NCBI GenBank assembly: GCA_035649235.1
Contig: DASRJX010000142.1
Location: 1-12,372, forward strand
Source: DASRJX01 sp035649235
Lineage (GTDB): Bacteria > Acidobacteriota > Polarisedimenticolia > Gp22-AA2
DNA: 12,372 nt
Reading direction: 5' to 3'
Positions 1 through 10,338 of this stretch are shown one piece after another (the stretch's first letter is position 1; each line of letters opens with the position of its first letter). The position numbers were made by a program, and so were the translations under genes. Under the pieces are notes generated by a model that saw only the letters and a list, made by a program, of their open reading frames with translations, made no database searches and had not been told where the DNA came from.

Positions 1-850
1 CGTTGATCGGCACGGTCGCGACACCCGCGGAGACCGTGACCCGCAGCGGGCTGCCGCCGTTCGGTATCTCGAACGAATGCCCCTCGGTCGACTTGCGCAC
101 GCGCTCGGCGAGCCGCTGCCCCTGCGACGCCGAGGTGTGAGGCAGGAGGACGCTGAACTCCTCCCCGCCGTAGCGCGCCACCAGGTCGGTCTCGCGCGCG
201 GTGCGCAGCATGATCTGGCCGAACTGCCGCAGGACGTGATCTCCCGCCACGTGCCCGTGGCGGTCGTTCACCGCCTTGAAATGGTCGAGATCGAACATCA
301 CCAGCGTCAGGTTGGTGCCGTAGCGGCAGACCAGCTTGAACTGCTCCAGGAGCCGGTCCATGAAATGCCGGTAGTTGTACAGCTCCGTCTTCTCGTCGCG
401 CTGGATGAGCCGCTCCATCCGCTCGTTGGCCAGGCGGAGCTCGGCGTTCGCCTTCTCCAGGGCGCGGAACACCTCGCGCTTCTTGAGCATGGTGCGGACG
501 TGGGTGTCGACCTCCTCGAAGGCGAGCGGCTTCATGATCAGATCGTCGGCCCCGCCGTCGTCGAAGATCGCCTGGCGGCGCGTGTCGTCGCGGCCGGTGA
601 GGACGATGATCGGGACGGTCGCGAAGCGATCCTCCTGCTTGAGCTGGCGCGCCACGTCCAGGCCGTCCACCTCCGGCATGACCTTGTCGAGCAGGATCAG
701 GTCGGGCGGATCCTGCCGGGCCAGCTCGAGCGCCTCCCGCCCGTCCCGGGCGCAGCGCACGTGGTAGTCCTGCGCCGAGAGCCACTCGCGCAGCAGCCCC
801 AGGTTGTCCTCACGGTCGTCGGCAACCAGGATCTTGTAATGGCCGGACAT
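1..850 (-). CDS. REC-GGEEF response regulator diguanylate cyclase (3' end cut by window edge)
   Basis: Predicted cytoplasmic response regulator that makes cyclic di-GMP from two GTP. My translation from ATG at 850 (MSGHYKILVADD) stays open to base 1, giving 283 residues; roughly the last 40 of a normal GGDEF domain are missing. Residues 1-120 are a receiver domain with the acidic pair D11/D12, phospho-acceptor D55 (LILLDKVMP), T85 and K107 (MKPL). A charged helical linker, about 125-152, leads into the GGDEF domain: DxDHFKxxND at 187-196, GHxxGD at 199-204, the active loop RYGGEEF at 226-232, and SAGVA near the edge. RETD at 219-222 sits exactly five residues before GGEEF, the position of the product-inhibition I-site. 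The usual DxLTGLxNxR motif reads DEKTELYNYR. The start has only a G-rich ribosome site. The gene lies 75 nt downstream of ftsZ on the same strand, so co-transcription is possible. The domain layout resembles WspR-type cyclases; the partner kinase is unknown. Confidence 0.93.
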   Translation of the reverse strand, partial: MSGHYKILVADDREDNLGLLREWLSAQDYHVRCARDGREALELARQDPPDLILLDKVMPEVDGLDVARQLKQEDRFATVPIIVLTGRDDTRRQAIFDDGGADDLIMKPLAFEEVDTHVRTMLKKREVFRALEKANAELRLANERMERLIQRDEKTELYNYRHFMDRLLEQFKLVCRYGTNLTLVMFDLDHFKAVNDRHGHVAGDHVLRQFGQIMLRTARETDLVARYGGEEFSVLLPHTSASQGQRLAERVRKSTEGHSFEIPNGGSPLRVTVSAGVATVPIN

Positions 851-925
851 GCTCGCCCCCCGTGCCGGCCCCCCGCGCGGCGCGAACCGCCCCGGGCTCC
901 CGGCGTGCGGCTGAGTGACCCGCCG

Positions 926-2140
<1,215 letters not shown>

Positions 2141-2148
2141 CTGCCTGT

Positions 2149-2154
2149 CCTCCT
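2149..2154 (-). promoter_or_regulatory. Ribosome binding site of ftsZ
   Basis: A perfect AGGAGG on the minus strand lies 8 nt before the ATG at 2140. It is one of the two strongest Shine-Dalgarno matches in the window, consistent with the high FtsZ amounts cells usually need, and it favours the first of two nearby in-frame ATG codons. The rest of the 58-nt ftsA-ftsZ gap shows no promoter I would defend. Confidence 0.8.
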
Positions 2155-2198
2155 CTGGCGTGATGGCGCGTCGGCGGTGCCTGCGCCTGGGCCTCGGT

Positions 2199-3434
2199 CT
2201 AGAAGAGCTCGTTGAACCACTCCTTGAAAAGGCCGGTCATCCGGCCGATGAAGAACGGGTGCGGCGGGCGCGCCGGAACGACGCGGCGCTGCCGGGCGCC
2301 GTAGAGCGCCAGGCCGACGGCGGTCGAGAACTGCGGCGAGGAGACCGAGTCGCAGAGCCCCCCGAGGTCGGCGGGGGAGCCCCGCCGCACCGGGCAGTCC
2401 AGCGCGTCCTCGGCGATCTCGGTGATCCCCTCCAGCATGGCGCCCCCGCCCGTGAGCACGATGCCGGCGTGCAGCGCGCGCTCGAAGCCGCTGCGCTGCA
2501 GCTCCTCGGCCACCATCGCGAAGATCTCCTCCACGCGGGGCTGGATGATCTCGCACAGGATCTGCCGGCTCAGGACCCGCGACTTGCGGCCGCCGACGCT
2601 CGGCACCTCGAGCGTGTCCTCGTGGTCGACGAGCGAGGCGAGGGCGCAGCCGTACTTGCGCTTGATGCGCTCGGCCTCCGGGACGGGCGTGCGCAGGCCG
2701 ACCGCGATGTCGTTGGTCACGTGCTCGCCGCCGGTCGGCAGGACGGCGATGTGCCGCAGCGCCCCGCGCTCGTACACCACCATGCTGGTGTTGCCGCCGC
2801 CGACGTCGATGAGCGCCACGCCCATCTCCATCTCGTCCGGCGCCAGGACGGCGTCGGCCGCGGCGAACTGCTCCAGGACCATCCCCTCCACCTCGATGCC
2901 GGAGCGGTTGACGCAGTTCACCAGGTTCTGCGCCGCGCTGACCGAGGCGGTGACGATGTGGACGTCGGTCTCCAGCTTGGCGCCGCTCATGCCGAGGGGA
3001 TCGTGGATGCCAGTGTGGCCGTCCACTGCGAACTGCTGCGGCAGGACGTGGAAGATCTGGCTGTCGGGCGGGATGCTCACGGCCCGCGCGGCGTCCTTGG
3101 CCCGCTGCACGTCCTCCAGGGCGACCTCGTGATCGCGTCCGGCGATGGCCACGACACCGCGGCTGTTGAGGCCGCGCACGTGGGGCCCTCCGATGCCCAC
3201 GAAGGTGCGGTCGATGGTCGTCCCGGCCTGCAGCTCGGCCTCCTCGACCGCCTGCTTGATCGCCGCGACGCAGGCCTCGATGTTGACCACCACCCCGCGC
3301 CGCGTGCCGCGCGATGGGCAGCTGCCAGCTCCGAGCACGACCGGCAGGCCGCTCTCCGAGGGCTCGACGATCAGGACGCAGACCTTGGTCGTCCCGATGT
3401 CGAGTCCCGCCACCTGGGTGCTTCGTCTGGCCAT
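2199..3434 (-). CDS. ftsA: Cell division protein FtsA
   Basis: Actin-family ATPase that tethers FtsZ filaments to the inner face of the membrane and recruits later division proteins. The 411 residues match the usual length of about 410-420. The phosphate 1 motif LDIGTTK is at 11-17, phosphate 2 LIDVGGGNTS at 208-217, and the adenosine motif VLTGGGAMLEGI at 326-337. The FtsA-specific 1C subdomain occupies roughly 85-165. After a Pro/Arg-rich spacer (382-393) the protein ends in an amphipathic helix, FIGRMTGLFKEWFNELF (395-411), the membrane-targeting sequence, so the C-terminus is intact. ATG at 3434 is preceded by GAGGGAG at a good distance. The gene starts 16 nt after ftsQ and ends in TAG, whereas its neighbours end in TGA. 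Its helix and the FtsZ C-terminal peptide are both conserved, so the standard FtsA-FtsZ membrane link should operate. Confidence 0.99.
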   Translation of the reverse strand: MARRSTQVAGLDIGTTKVCVLIVEPSESGLPVVLGAGSCPSRGTRRGVVVNIEACVAAIKQAVEEAELQAGTTIDRTFVGIGGPHVRGLNSRGVVAIAGRDHEVALEDVQRAKDAARAVSIPPDSQIFHVLPQQFAVDGHTGIHDPLGMSGAKLETDVHIVTASVSAAQNLVNCVNRSGIEVEGMVLEQFAAADAVLAPDEMEMGVALIDVGGGNTSMVVYERGALRHIAVLPTGGEHVTNDIAVGLRTPVPEAERIKRKYGCALASLVDHEDTLEVPSVGGRKSRVLSRQILCEIIQPRVEEIFAMVAEELQRSGFERALHAGIVLTGGGAMLEGITEIAEDALDCPVRRGSPADLGGLCDSVSSPQFSTAVGLALYGARQRRVVPARPPHPFFIGRMTGLFKEWFNELF

Positions 3435-3450
3435 CGGCTCCCTCTCCCGT

Positions 3451-4341
3451 TCAGTTCCGGCGCGCCACGAGCGGTTGGAAGGCGATCCGGTCCTTGAAAC
3501 GCAGATCGACGTACGATCCGTCCCCGAAGTGCGTCGCGAGGTAGTCCCGCATCTGCAGCCACCGATCGAGGTTGGCGCCGTAGTCGTCCGGGTTCAGGCG
3601 GACCACCGGCCCGCCGTCGTTCATCAGCAGCCCGATCCGATCCGGCTGCTTGAGGTCGATCTCGGAGATCTCCTTCATCAGCGCCGGGTGGGTCGCGTCG
3701 AGCCATGCCAGGAGGTCGAAGCCCCGCGCCACCTGCCGGGCCCGCGCAGCGCCCGACTCGTCCAGTCCGGTGAAGATCGGGAGGGAGCCGCCCTGGACCG
3801 CCCCCGTGTGGAGGTCGATCGCCGTCCCCTCCTCGTCGATGAGGTAGACGCGGCCGCGCAGAAGCGCCAGACCCTTCGGCTCCCGTTCCTCGACGGCGCA
3901 GAAGAGCCGGTCGGGGAGGACGCGCTTCACCATCGCCGACTTCACCCAGGGCACCTGCTCGAGATCGCGCTCGATCGTGGCCAGGTCGAGCCGGAAAATG
4001 TTGCGGCCGCGGTGGCGCGAGGTGAGGCGCCGCAGCTCCGCCACCGGCGCATGGTCGGTGGGAGTGAACGCGATCCGCTTCAGGCTGAACCGCGGCGAAT
4101 GCGTCAGGTACCAGCGCGCGCCCAGGAGCCCGGCCGCGAGGACGACCAGGACCAGAAGCGAAAAGGCGGCGGGCAGCAGCCTCAAGGTGAACCGCCTCCG
4201 GCGGCTCTTTCGCAGCCGCTCGTCCTGCCGGCGTCGCAGGAACGGGGAGATCGAGTCGGACCCGTAGGAGGGCATCGACGCCGGCTCCTGGCGCCGGACT
4301 GCCAAGCGCCCTGGCGGCGGTTTCGGAATGATCAGGTCCAC
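3451..4341 (-). CDS. ftsQ: Cell division protein FtsQ (POTRA-domain divisome scaffold)
   Basis: Bitopic inner-membrane protein that, in the family, binds FtsB/FtsL and links early and late divisome proteins. The 296 residues comprise a cytoplasmic tail of about 50 residues ending in a strongly basic stretch (RRRQDERLRKSRRRR, 36-50), one membrane span at about 55-77, and a periplasmic POTRA domain at about 85-153 (FSLKRIAF to PDRLFCAVEERE, including VPWVKSAMVKRVLPD). The FtsQ beta domain follows to about 290. The start is GTG at 4341, lying inside the end of murB (10-nt overlap). It is well supported by GGAGG 7 nt upstream, while the first internal ATG would remove 22 residues. Sequence conservation is low, as is normal for FtsQ, so the call rests on domain order plus position between murB and ftsA. 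No FtsL or FtsB is in the window. Confidence 0.95.
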   Translation of the reverse strand: MDLIIPKPPPGRLAVRRQEPASMPSYGSDSISPFLRRRQDERLRKSRRRRFTLRLLPAAFSLLVLVVLAAGLLGARWYLTHSPRFSLKRIAFTPTDHAPVAELRRLTSRHRGRNIFRLDLATIERDLEQVPWVKSAMVKRVLPDRLFCAVEEREPKGLALLRGRVYLIDEEGTAIDLHTGAVQGGSLPIFTGLDESGAARARQVARGFDLLAWLDATHPALMKEISEIDLKQPDRIGLLMNDGGPVVRLNPDDYGANLDRWLQMRDYLATHFGDGSYVDLRFKDRIAFQPLVARRN

Positions 4342-5255
4342 AGCACCACCTCCGGCTCGAGTGCCTTGCCCGTCGCCTTGAGGACCCCATCGCGCACGGC
4401 GTCCATGAGGACGGCGACGTCGCGGAACGTGGCCCCCCCCAGGTTGATGAAGAAGTTCGCGTGGATGGGCGACACCTGGGCGCGGCCGACGGTCAGTCCC
4501 TTCAGGCCGCAGGCGTCGATGAGGCGCCCGGCGTGATCCCCGGGCGGGTTCTTGAACATGCAGCCGGCGTTGCGCTCTCCGGCCGGCTGGGTGCGCACGC
4601 GCAGGTCGCGGTAGCCGCGCATGCGAGAGGCGATGCGCTCCGGATCGTCGGGTGTCAGGCGGAGCGCGGCGCCGGCCACGAAGCGGTCGCCGAGCCCCGG
4701 GCTCCTCCTGTAGGCGAAGGTCCCGGCACCCGCCGCGATCTCCTCGATCGCGCCCGACCGGGTCACGACCTGGAGTGCCGCGACCGAGCCTCCGAACTCC
4801 CCCTCGTGCCAGCCGGCGTTCATGCGCACGGCACCGCCGACCGAGCCCGGGATCCCCTCGGCGAACTCGAGTCCGGCCAGTCCCGCCTTCCTGAGAATAT
4901 GGACCAGCCGGGGAACGGAGTACCCGGACCCGACCGTCACCAGGTCTCCTTCGATGCGCGGCTCGCCGGCGAGGCGCTCGGAGGAGACGACGACGAACGA
5001 CGGCCCCTCATCGGCCACCACGAGGTTCGAGCCCGCCCCGAGGTAGTCGAACGGGACACAGCACTCGGACAGGCGCTTGAGAGCCGCCCCCAGCGCCTCG
5101 GGCTCATCGGGCGCCAGGAACCAGGCCGCCCGGCCGCCGACGCCGATGTAGGTGCGGGAGGCCAGCGACACGTCGCGCCGCAGCCCCAGACGCGCGGGAT
5201 CCGGCAAGCCCAGGAGGGCCGCCTCCGCATCCGTCTCCCACGTCCTCGACATCAT
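4332..5255 (-). CDS. murB: UDP-N-acetylenolpyruvoylglucosamine reductase MurB
   Basis: FAD- and NADPH-dependent cytoplasmic reductase that converts UDP-GlcNAc-enolpyruvate to UDP-MurNAc, the second committed step of peptidoglycan precursor synthesis. With ATG at 5255 it has 307 residues, normal for the short type II MurB class. The FAD-binding domain shows TYIGVGG (35-41) and LGAGSNLVVAD (72-82), then GIPGSVGGAVRMNAG (134-148) with substrate-contact R144. The proton donor position reads AGCMFKNP (230-237), so it is Cys232 where E. coli has Ser. The C-terminal catalytic Glu is in LEPEVVLW (E302). Start choice: ATG at 5255 has GAGGGG 9 nt upstream. An in-frame GTG at 5300, only 4 nt after the murC stop, would add 15 residues and cannot be excluded. 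The 3' end overlaps ftsQ by 10 nt. Its place between murC and ftsQ, without ddl, is a common alternative dcw order. Confidence 0.97.
   Translation of the reverse strand: MMSRTWETDAEAALLGLPDPARLGLRRDVSLASRTYIGVGGRAAWFLAPDEPEALGAALKRLSECCVPFDYLGAGSNLVVADEGPSFVVVSSERLAGEPRIEGDLVTVGSGYSVPRLVHILRKAGLAGLEFAEGIPGSVGGAVRMNAGWHEGEFGGSVAALQVVTRSGAIEEIAAGAGTFAYRRSPGLGDRFVAGAALRLTPDDPERIASRMRGYRDLRVRTQPAGERNAGCMFKNPPGDHAGRLIDACGLKGLTVGRAQVSPIHANFFINLGGATFRDVAVLMDAVRDGVLKATGKALEPEVVLWT
4349..4353 (-). promoter_or_regulatory. Ribosome binding site of ftsQ, inside murB
   Basis: GGAGG on the minus strand sits 7 nt before the GTG start of ftsQ and within the last codons of murB. It decides the ftsQ start and implies translational coupling, because ribosomes finishing murB pass directly over it. 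Confidence 0.75.
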
Positions 5256-5304
5256 CCGGTCCGTCCCCTCGGCGAGCACCGCATGGCCCGACCTCGCCAC
5301 GCCC

Positions 5305-6681
<1,377 letters not shown>

Positions 6682-6706
6682 GACGGCCCCCCCGGCTCGA
6701 ACAGCG

Positions 6707-7780
6707 TCATGGCGCGATCCTCTCGACGAGGTCGACGATGCGGGCCGCGGCGTCGGGACGGGCCAGGGACCGGGAGGCCTTCTCCATAGCCTCGATCCGG
6801 GCCGGATCCTCCAACAAGTTACGGATGGCGCCCGCCAGGGCGGGTCCCGACAGGTCTTTCTCCTTTAGGAGCACGGCGGCCCCGGCGCGGGCGACGCTCT
6901 CGGCGTTCCGCGTCTGATGGTCGTGGGCCGCCGTCGGCAGGGGGACGAGGATCGCCGCCTTGCCGCAGGCGGCGAGCTCGGAGCAGGTGCTCGCCCCCGC
7001 GCGCGCGATCACCAGATCGGCTCCGGCGTAGGCCGAGCGGATGTCGGTGATGTAGGGCAGGACCTCGGCCGGGAAGGCGCTTGAGGCGTAGGCCCGGCGC
7101 ACGCGCTCCTCGTCCGCCGGCCCCGTTCCATGGACGATGCTCAGGCGCTCCCGCTCCTCCAGAAGGTGCGGCAGGGCGTCGAGGACGGCGCTGTTGAGCG
7201 CCCGCGCCCCCTGGCTGCCGCCGAACACGAGGAGCCTCCACCTGTCGCCCTTAGGGGTCGGCCGGACGTCCAGGAACTCGGCCCGGATCGGGTTGCCGGT
7301 CAGCCGGCCGCGCCCGCCGAAGTAGCGCCGCGTGTCGTCGTAAGCGAGGGCGATCTCGCCGGCGACGCGGCCGAGCAGCCGGTTGGTCAGGCCGGGGACG
7401 GCGTTCTGCTCCTGGACGAGCGTCGGGATGCGGCGCGCCGCGGCGGCCAGGACCATCGGGAAGGAGGCGTACCCTCCGACTCCGACGACCGCCTTCGGTT
7501 TCAGTTTCTGAAGCATCCGCATCGCTTCGAAGAACCCCCGGAGGGCCAGAAAGGCCCCCGACAACCGGCGCCCGATCGACTTCCCGACCACCCCGCCGCT
7601 GCGCACGGGCAGGAGGGAGTAGCCGTGACGCTCGACGATCGACTTCTCGAGCGGCAGGCCCCGCCCGGCGAACAGGATGCGCGCGCCGGGCTTGCGCCTC
7701 CTGATCTCCTCGGCGATCGCGATCCCGGGGTACAGATGCCCCCCGGTCCCTCCTCCCGCAATCACGTACGTCTCACCCAC
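6707..7780 (-). CDS. murG: Lipid II synthase MurG (UDP-GlcNAc transferase)
   Basis: GT-B fold, peripheral inner-membrane glycosyltransferase that transfers GlcNAc from UDP-GlcNAc to lipid I, giving lipid II. The 357 residues are the usual length. The N-terminal acceptor domain carries the glycine loop GGGTGGH (9-15), GVGGYASFP (100-108) and EQNAVPGLTNR (124-134). The C-terminal donor domain carries FGGSQGARALN (186-196) and ARAGASTCSELAACGK (259-274) with the ribose-binding Glu268, followed by PLPTAAHDHQTRNA (280-293). The basic, hydrophobic segment at about 66-95 is the likely membrane-contact face, as in the family. The start is GTG at 7780, placing the glycine loop nine residues in as in most MurG proteins, with AGGGG 7 nt upstream. 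It follows ftsW after 48 nt. Neighbouring mraY and ftsW make the substrate and use the product. Confidence 0.99.
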   Translation of the reverse strand: MGETYVIAGGGTGGHLYPGIAIAEEIRRRKPGARILFAGRGLPLEKSIVERHGYSLLPVRSGGVVGKSIGRRLSGAFLALRGFFEAMRMLQKLKPKAVVGVGGYASFPMVLAAAARRIPTLVQEQNAVPGLTNRLLGRVAGEIALAYDDTRRYFGGRGRLTGNPIRAEFLDVRPTPKGDRWRLLVFGGSQGARALNSAVLDALPHLLEERERLSIVHGTGPADEERVRRAYASSAFPAEVLPYITDIRSAYAGADLVIARAGASTCSELAACGKAAILVPLPTAAHDHQTRNAESVARAGAAVLLKEKDLSGPALAGAIRNLLEDPARIEAMEKASRSLARPDAAARIVDLVERIAP

Positions 7781-7828
7781 GTCACCGCCCCTGCCACGGC
7801 CCGAAAAGCCTCCTCGAAGGCGCTCCTC

Positions 7829-8920
7829 TCACGCCGAATGCTGCGAGACGTTCAGCAGCAGGCCCAGGGCGAACAGATTGACCACCAGGCTCGAGCCGCC
7901 GTAGCTCAGGAACGGCAGCGGAACCCCTTTCGTCGGCAGGCACCCGAGGGCCACGCCGATGTTGATCATCGCCTGCAGCACGAGCAGCAACGTCAGGCCC
8001 ATCGCCAGGTAATAGCCGCCGCGATCGGGAGCGCCGGCCGCCGCCTTGACGCCGCGCCAGAAGAGGATCCCGAACAGGGCGATCACCGCCGCCGATCCGA
8101 GCAGCCCCAGCTCCTCACTGACCACGGAGAAGATGAAGTCGGTGTGCGGCTCCGGCAGGAAGAAGAGCTTCTGGCGGCTCTCACCGAGGCTCGTCCCCTG
8201 GAGGCCGCCGCTGGCGACCGCCAGGATCGACTGCCGGACCTGGAAGCCGGCGCCCAGCGGATCGTCGTCGGGGTTCATGAAGGCGGCGATGCGCCGCAGG
8301 CGGTAGGGGGCCGCCAGGATCAGCATCACGAACCCCATGAGCCCGGCGCCTCCGGCCGCCGCGACGTAGCCCCAGCGCAGGCCGGCGAGGAACAGCAGCA
8401 GGCCCGCCAGCAGCACGTACAGCGTCGCCGTCCCGAGGTCGGGCTCGAGATAGACGAGCAGCGCCATCTGTCCGACGACGACCCCTACAGGCAGGAGCGT
8501 CGTCTTCCAATCGTTGATCCGATCCTCGCGCCGGGCCAGCATGGAGGCGAGGTACAGGATGAGCGCGATCTTGGCGATCTCGGACGGCTGCACCTGGATC
8601 GGCCCCAGCTTGATCCAACGGTGCACCTGGTGCGTGCGGTCGGCAAACAGGACGCCCGCCAGGAGCAGCGTCGAGAGCAGGAGCGTCGTGAACATGACCG
8701 GGCGGCTCAGGAGCTTCCGGTGGTCGAGATGCATGGCGATCGCCATGCCGACGAGCCCGATGACGCAGGCCAGGATCTGGCGCATGAGGAAGTGGTACGG
8801 GTTCTTGTAGTTCGCGATCGCGAGGGGAGCGGAGGCGCTGAAGATCATCACCAGCCCGAAGAGCGTGAGCCCGATCCCGGCGGCGAAGAGCGTCTTGTCG
8901 AACGCCAGCTTGCGGGCCAT
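7829..8920 (-). CDS. ftsW: Peptidoglycan glycosyltransferase FtsW (SEDS family)
   Basis: Polytopic inner-membrane SEDS glycosyltransferase that polymerises lipid II into septal glycan with its partner class B PBP (FtsI, not in the window). The 363 residues give about ten hydrophobic segments from residue 8 to 357. SEDS signatures are HRWIKLGPIQVQPSEIAKI (100-118), LEPDLGTA (158-165), the extracellular-loop motif LPEPHTDFIFSVVSEELGLLG (255-275) with the putative catalytic Asp261, and PLPFLSYGGSSLVVNL (334-349). RodA shares this fold; I call FtsW because of its place between murD and murG. ATG at 8920 lies 3 nt after the murD stop, with AGAGGGA 9 nt upstream inside the end of murD. The C-terminus is short, ending NVSQHSA, with no long cytoplasmic tail. 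Confidence 0.97.
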   Translation of the reverse strand: MARKLAFDKTLFAAGIGLTLFGLVMIFSASAPLAIANYKNPYHFLMRQILACVIGLVGMAIAMHLDHRKLLSRPVMFTTLLLSTLLLAGVLFADRTHQVHRWIKLGPIQVQPSEIAKIALILYLASMLARREDRINDWKTTLLPVGVVVGQMALLVYLEPDLGTATLYVLLAGLLLFLAGLRWGYVAAAGGAGLMGFVMLILAAPYRLRRIAAFMNPDDDPLGAGFQVRQSILAVASGGLQGTSLGESRQKLFFLPEPHTDFIFSVVSEELGLLGSAAVIALFGILFWRGVKAAAGAPDRGGYYLAMGLTLLLVLQAMINIGVALGCLPTKGVPLPFLSYGGSSLVVNLFALGLLLNVSQHSA

Positions 8921-8923
8921 CGC

Positions 8924-10333
8924 TCAGCGTCCCTCTCGTGGAGGCGGCGACCCGGCCGGCAGGGCCAGTACCAGGCGCCTAAAGTCCTCGCCGCGCTCCT
9001 CGAATGAGGAGTACTGGTCGAACGAGGCGCAGGCGGGTGCCAGCAGCACCACGCCCCCCGGCGCGGCCAGGCGGGCTGCCGCCTCGACCGCCTCGGCCAT
9101 GGTCGCAGCCATCGTCGTCGGCGCTATCGGCCCGAGCTGCCCTTGGATCGACTCGCGTGCCTGTCCCATGAGGATCAGGTGGGCGACGCGCGAGCGGATG
9201 ATCGGCCGCATCGAGGCGAAGTCGCCCCCCTTGTCCTTGCCGCCCAGGATCAGCACCACCCCTCCCGGGAAACTCAGGAGGGACTGGATCGCCGCTCCGA
9301 CGTTGGTGGCCTTCGAGTCGTTGAACCAGGCGACACCCTGGCGATCGCTCACCTTCTCCAGGCGGTGCGGCAGGCCGCGGAAGGTGGCGACGCCACGCGC
9401 GGCCGCCGACATCGGCACGCCGACGAGGTCGGCCACGAGGAGCGTGGCCAGGATGTTGTCCAGGTTGTGCGGGCCGAACAGCGGCGCCTGGGCCGCCGGC
9501 ATGACGGCCGTCTCGCGGCCGTCGCGGCGCACGACGATGTCGCCCCTCCGCACGAAGGCGCCGTCGTCGACCTCCTGCGTCCGGCTGAAGGCGTGCCGCC
9601 GGGCCGCGCCGCGCCGTCCGGCCGCGAGCGCCTCCGCGTCGTCGTGGTTCAGGACGGCGTCGTCCGAGGGTCCCTGGTTCATGAAGATCCGCGCCTTCGC
9701 GTCGTAGTAAGCGCGGACGTCCGGGTAGCGGTCCTGGTGATCGGGGCTCAGGTTCAGGAGGGCCGCGACGCGCGGACGGAAGGTCTCGATCCCCTCCAGC
9801 TGGAATGACGACAGCTCGACGACGTAGATGCGATCCGGGGCGTCGTCCGGCACCATCTCCGTGAGCGGCGTGCCGAGGTTGCCGCAGGCGATGGCGCGGA
9901 GCCCGGCGTGGTGGAGCACGTGGCCGCACAGGGCGGTGGTGGTGCTCTTGCCGTTCGAGCCGGTGATGCCGACGAGCGTGCCGGTCAGGAACCAGGACGC
10001 CACCTCCACCTCGGCGACGATGCGCACGCCGCGGCCGCGCGCGGCCTGAAGCGGCGGCGAGGCGAGCGGCACGCCGGGGCTGACGGCGATGAGGTCCGCC
10101 GCCGTGAAGGTGGCCTCGTCGTGGCCCCCGAGCTCCAGGCGGGCGCCCCGGACGCGCAACTCGTCAATCGCCGGCGGGAGTCCGGAGGCCGCTTTCTGAT
10201 CGGTCAGGGTCACGTCCGCCCCCTGGTCCAGCAGGAAGCGGGTCAGCGACAGCCCGCTGCGCATGGCCCCGACCACCAGGACGCGCGCGCCCCGGAGCCG
10301 GGGGGGCGCCTGCGGTCGGAGTCTCTCGGTCAT
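8924..10333 (-). CDS. murD: UDP-N-acetylmuramoylalanine--D-glutamate ligase MurD
   Basis: ATP-dependent cytoplasmic ligase that adds D-glutamate to UDP-MurNAc-L-Ala, the second residue of the stem peptide. From ATG at 10333 it has 469 residues, slightly longer than E. coli MurD (438). The N-terminal Rossmann-like domain starts VLVVGAMRSGLS (18-29), and VSPGVP at 84-89 is typical. The central domain has the P-loop GITGSNGKSTTT (122-133), NLSPDHQDR (194-202) and Lys213 in AYYDAKARI, the likely carbamylated lysine. The C-terminal domain has WFNDSKATN (336-344), GGKDKGGDF (364-372) and APACASFDQY (432-441). Start choice: ATG at 10333, 5 nt after the mraY stop, with GGTGA at a good distance. An in-frame GTG at 10342, overlapping the mraY stop as GTGA, would add three residues. 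Clearly MurD by NDSKATN and ACASFDQ. Confidence 0.98.
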   Translation of the reverse strand: MTERLRPQAPPRLRGARVLVVGAMRSGLSLTRFLLDQGADVTLTDQKAASGLPPAIDELRVRGARLELGGHDEATFTAADLIAVSPGVPLASPPLQAARGRGVRIVAEVEVASWFLTGTLVGITGSNGKSTTTALCGHVLHHAGLRAIACGNLGTPLTEMVPDDAPDRIYVVELSSFQLEGIETFRPRVAALLNLSPDHQDRYPDVRAYYDAKARIFMNQGPSDDAVLNHDDAEALAAGRRGAARRHAFSRTQEVDDGAFVRRGDIVVRRDGRETAVMPAAQAPLFGPHNLDNILATLLVADLVGVPMSAAARGVATFRGLPHRLEKVSDRQGVAWFNDSKATNVGAAIQSLLSFPGGVVLILGGKDKGGDFASMRPIIRSRVAHLILMGQARESIQGQLGPIAPTTMAATMAEAVEAAARLAAPGGVVLLAPACASFDQYSSFEERGEDFRRLVLALPAGSPPPREGR

Positions 10334-10338
10334 CGTCG

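Noticed and set aside
851..925. Possible terminator between ftsZ and the cyclase gene
   Set aside because: A short CCGG stem at 892-903 with a 4-nt loop and a CGCG stem near 871-884 are present, but both are short and neither is followed by a T-run.
2141..2198. Possible promoter in the ftsA-ftsZ gap
   Set aside because: Apart from the ribosome site, the 58 nt contain no credible -35/-10 pair. Internal ftsZ promoters are known in other bacteria, but nothing here supports one.
5256..5300. GTG at 5300 as the murB start
   Set aside because: It is possible, being only 4 nt after the murC stop, but the added 15 residues show no family similarity and the ATG at 5255 has a better spaced GAGGGG. It is kept as an alternative in the murB entry.
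8924..8940. RodA instead of FtsW for the SEDS gene following this junction
   Set aside because: RodA and FtsW share the motifs, but the position between murD and murG in a dcw cluster, 3 nt after murD, strongly favours FtsW.
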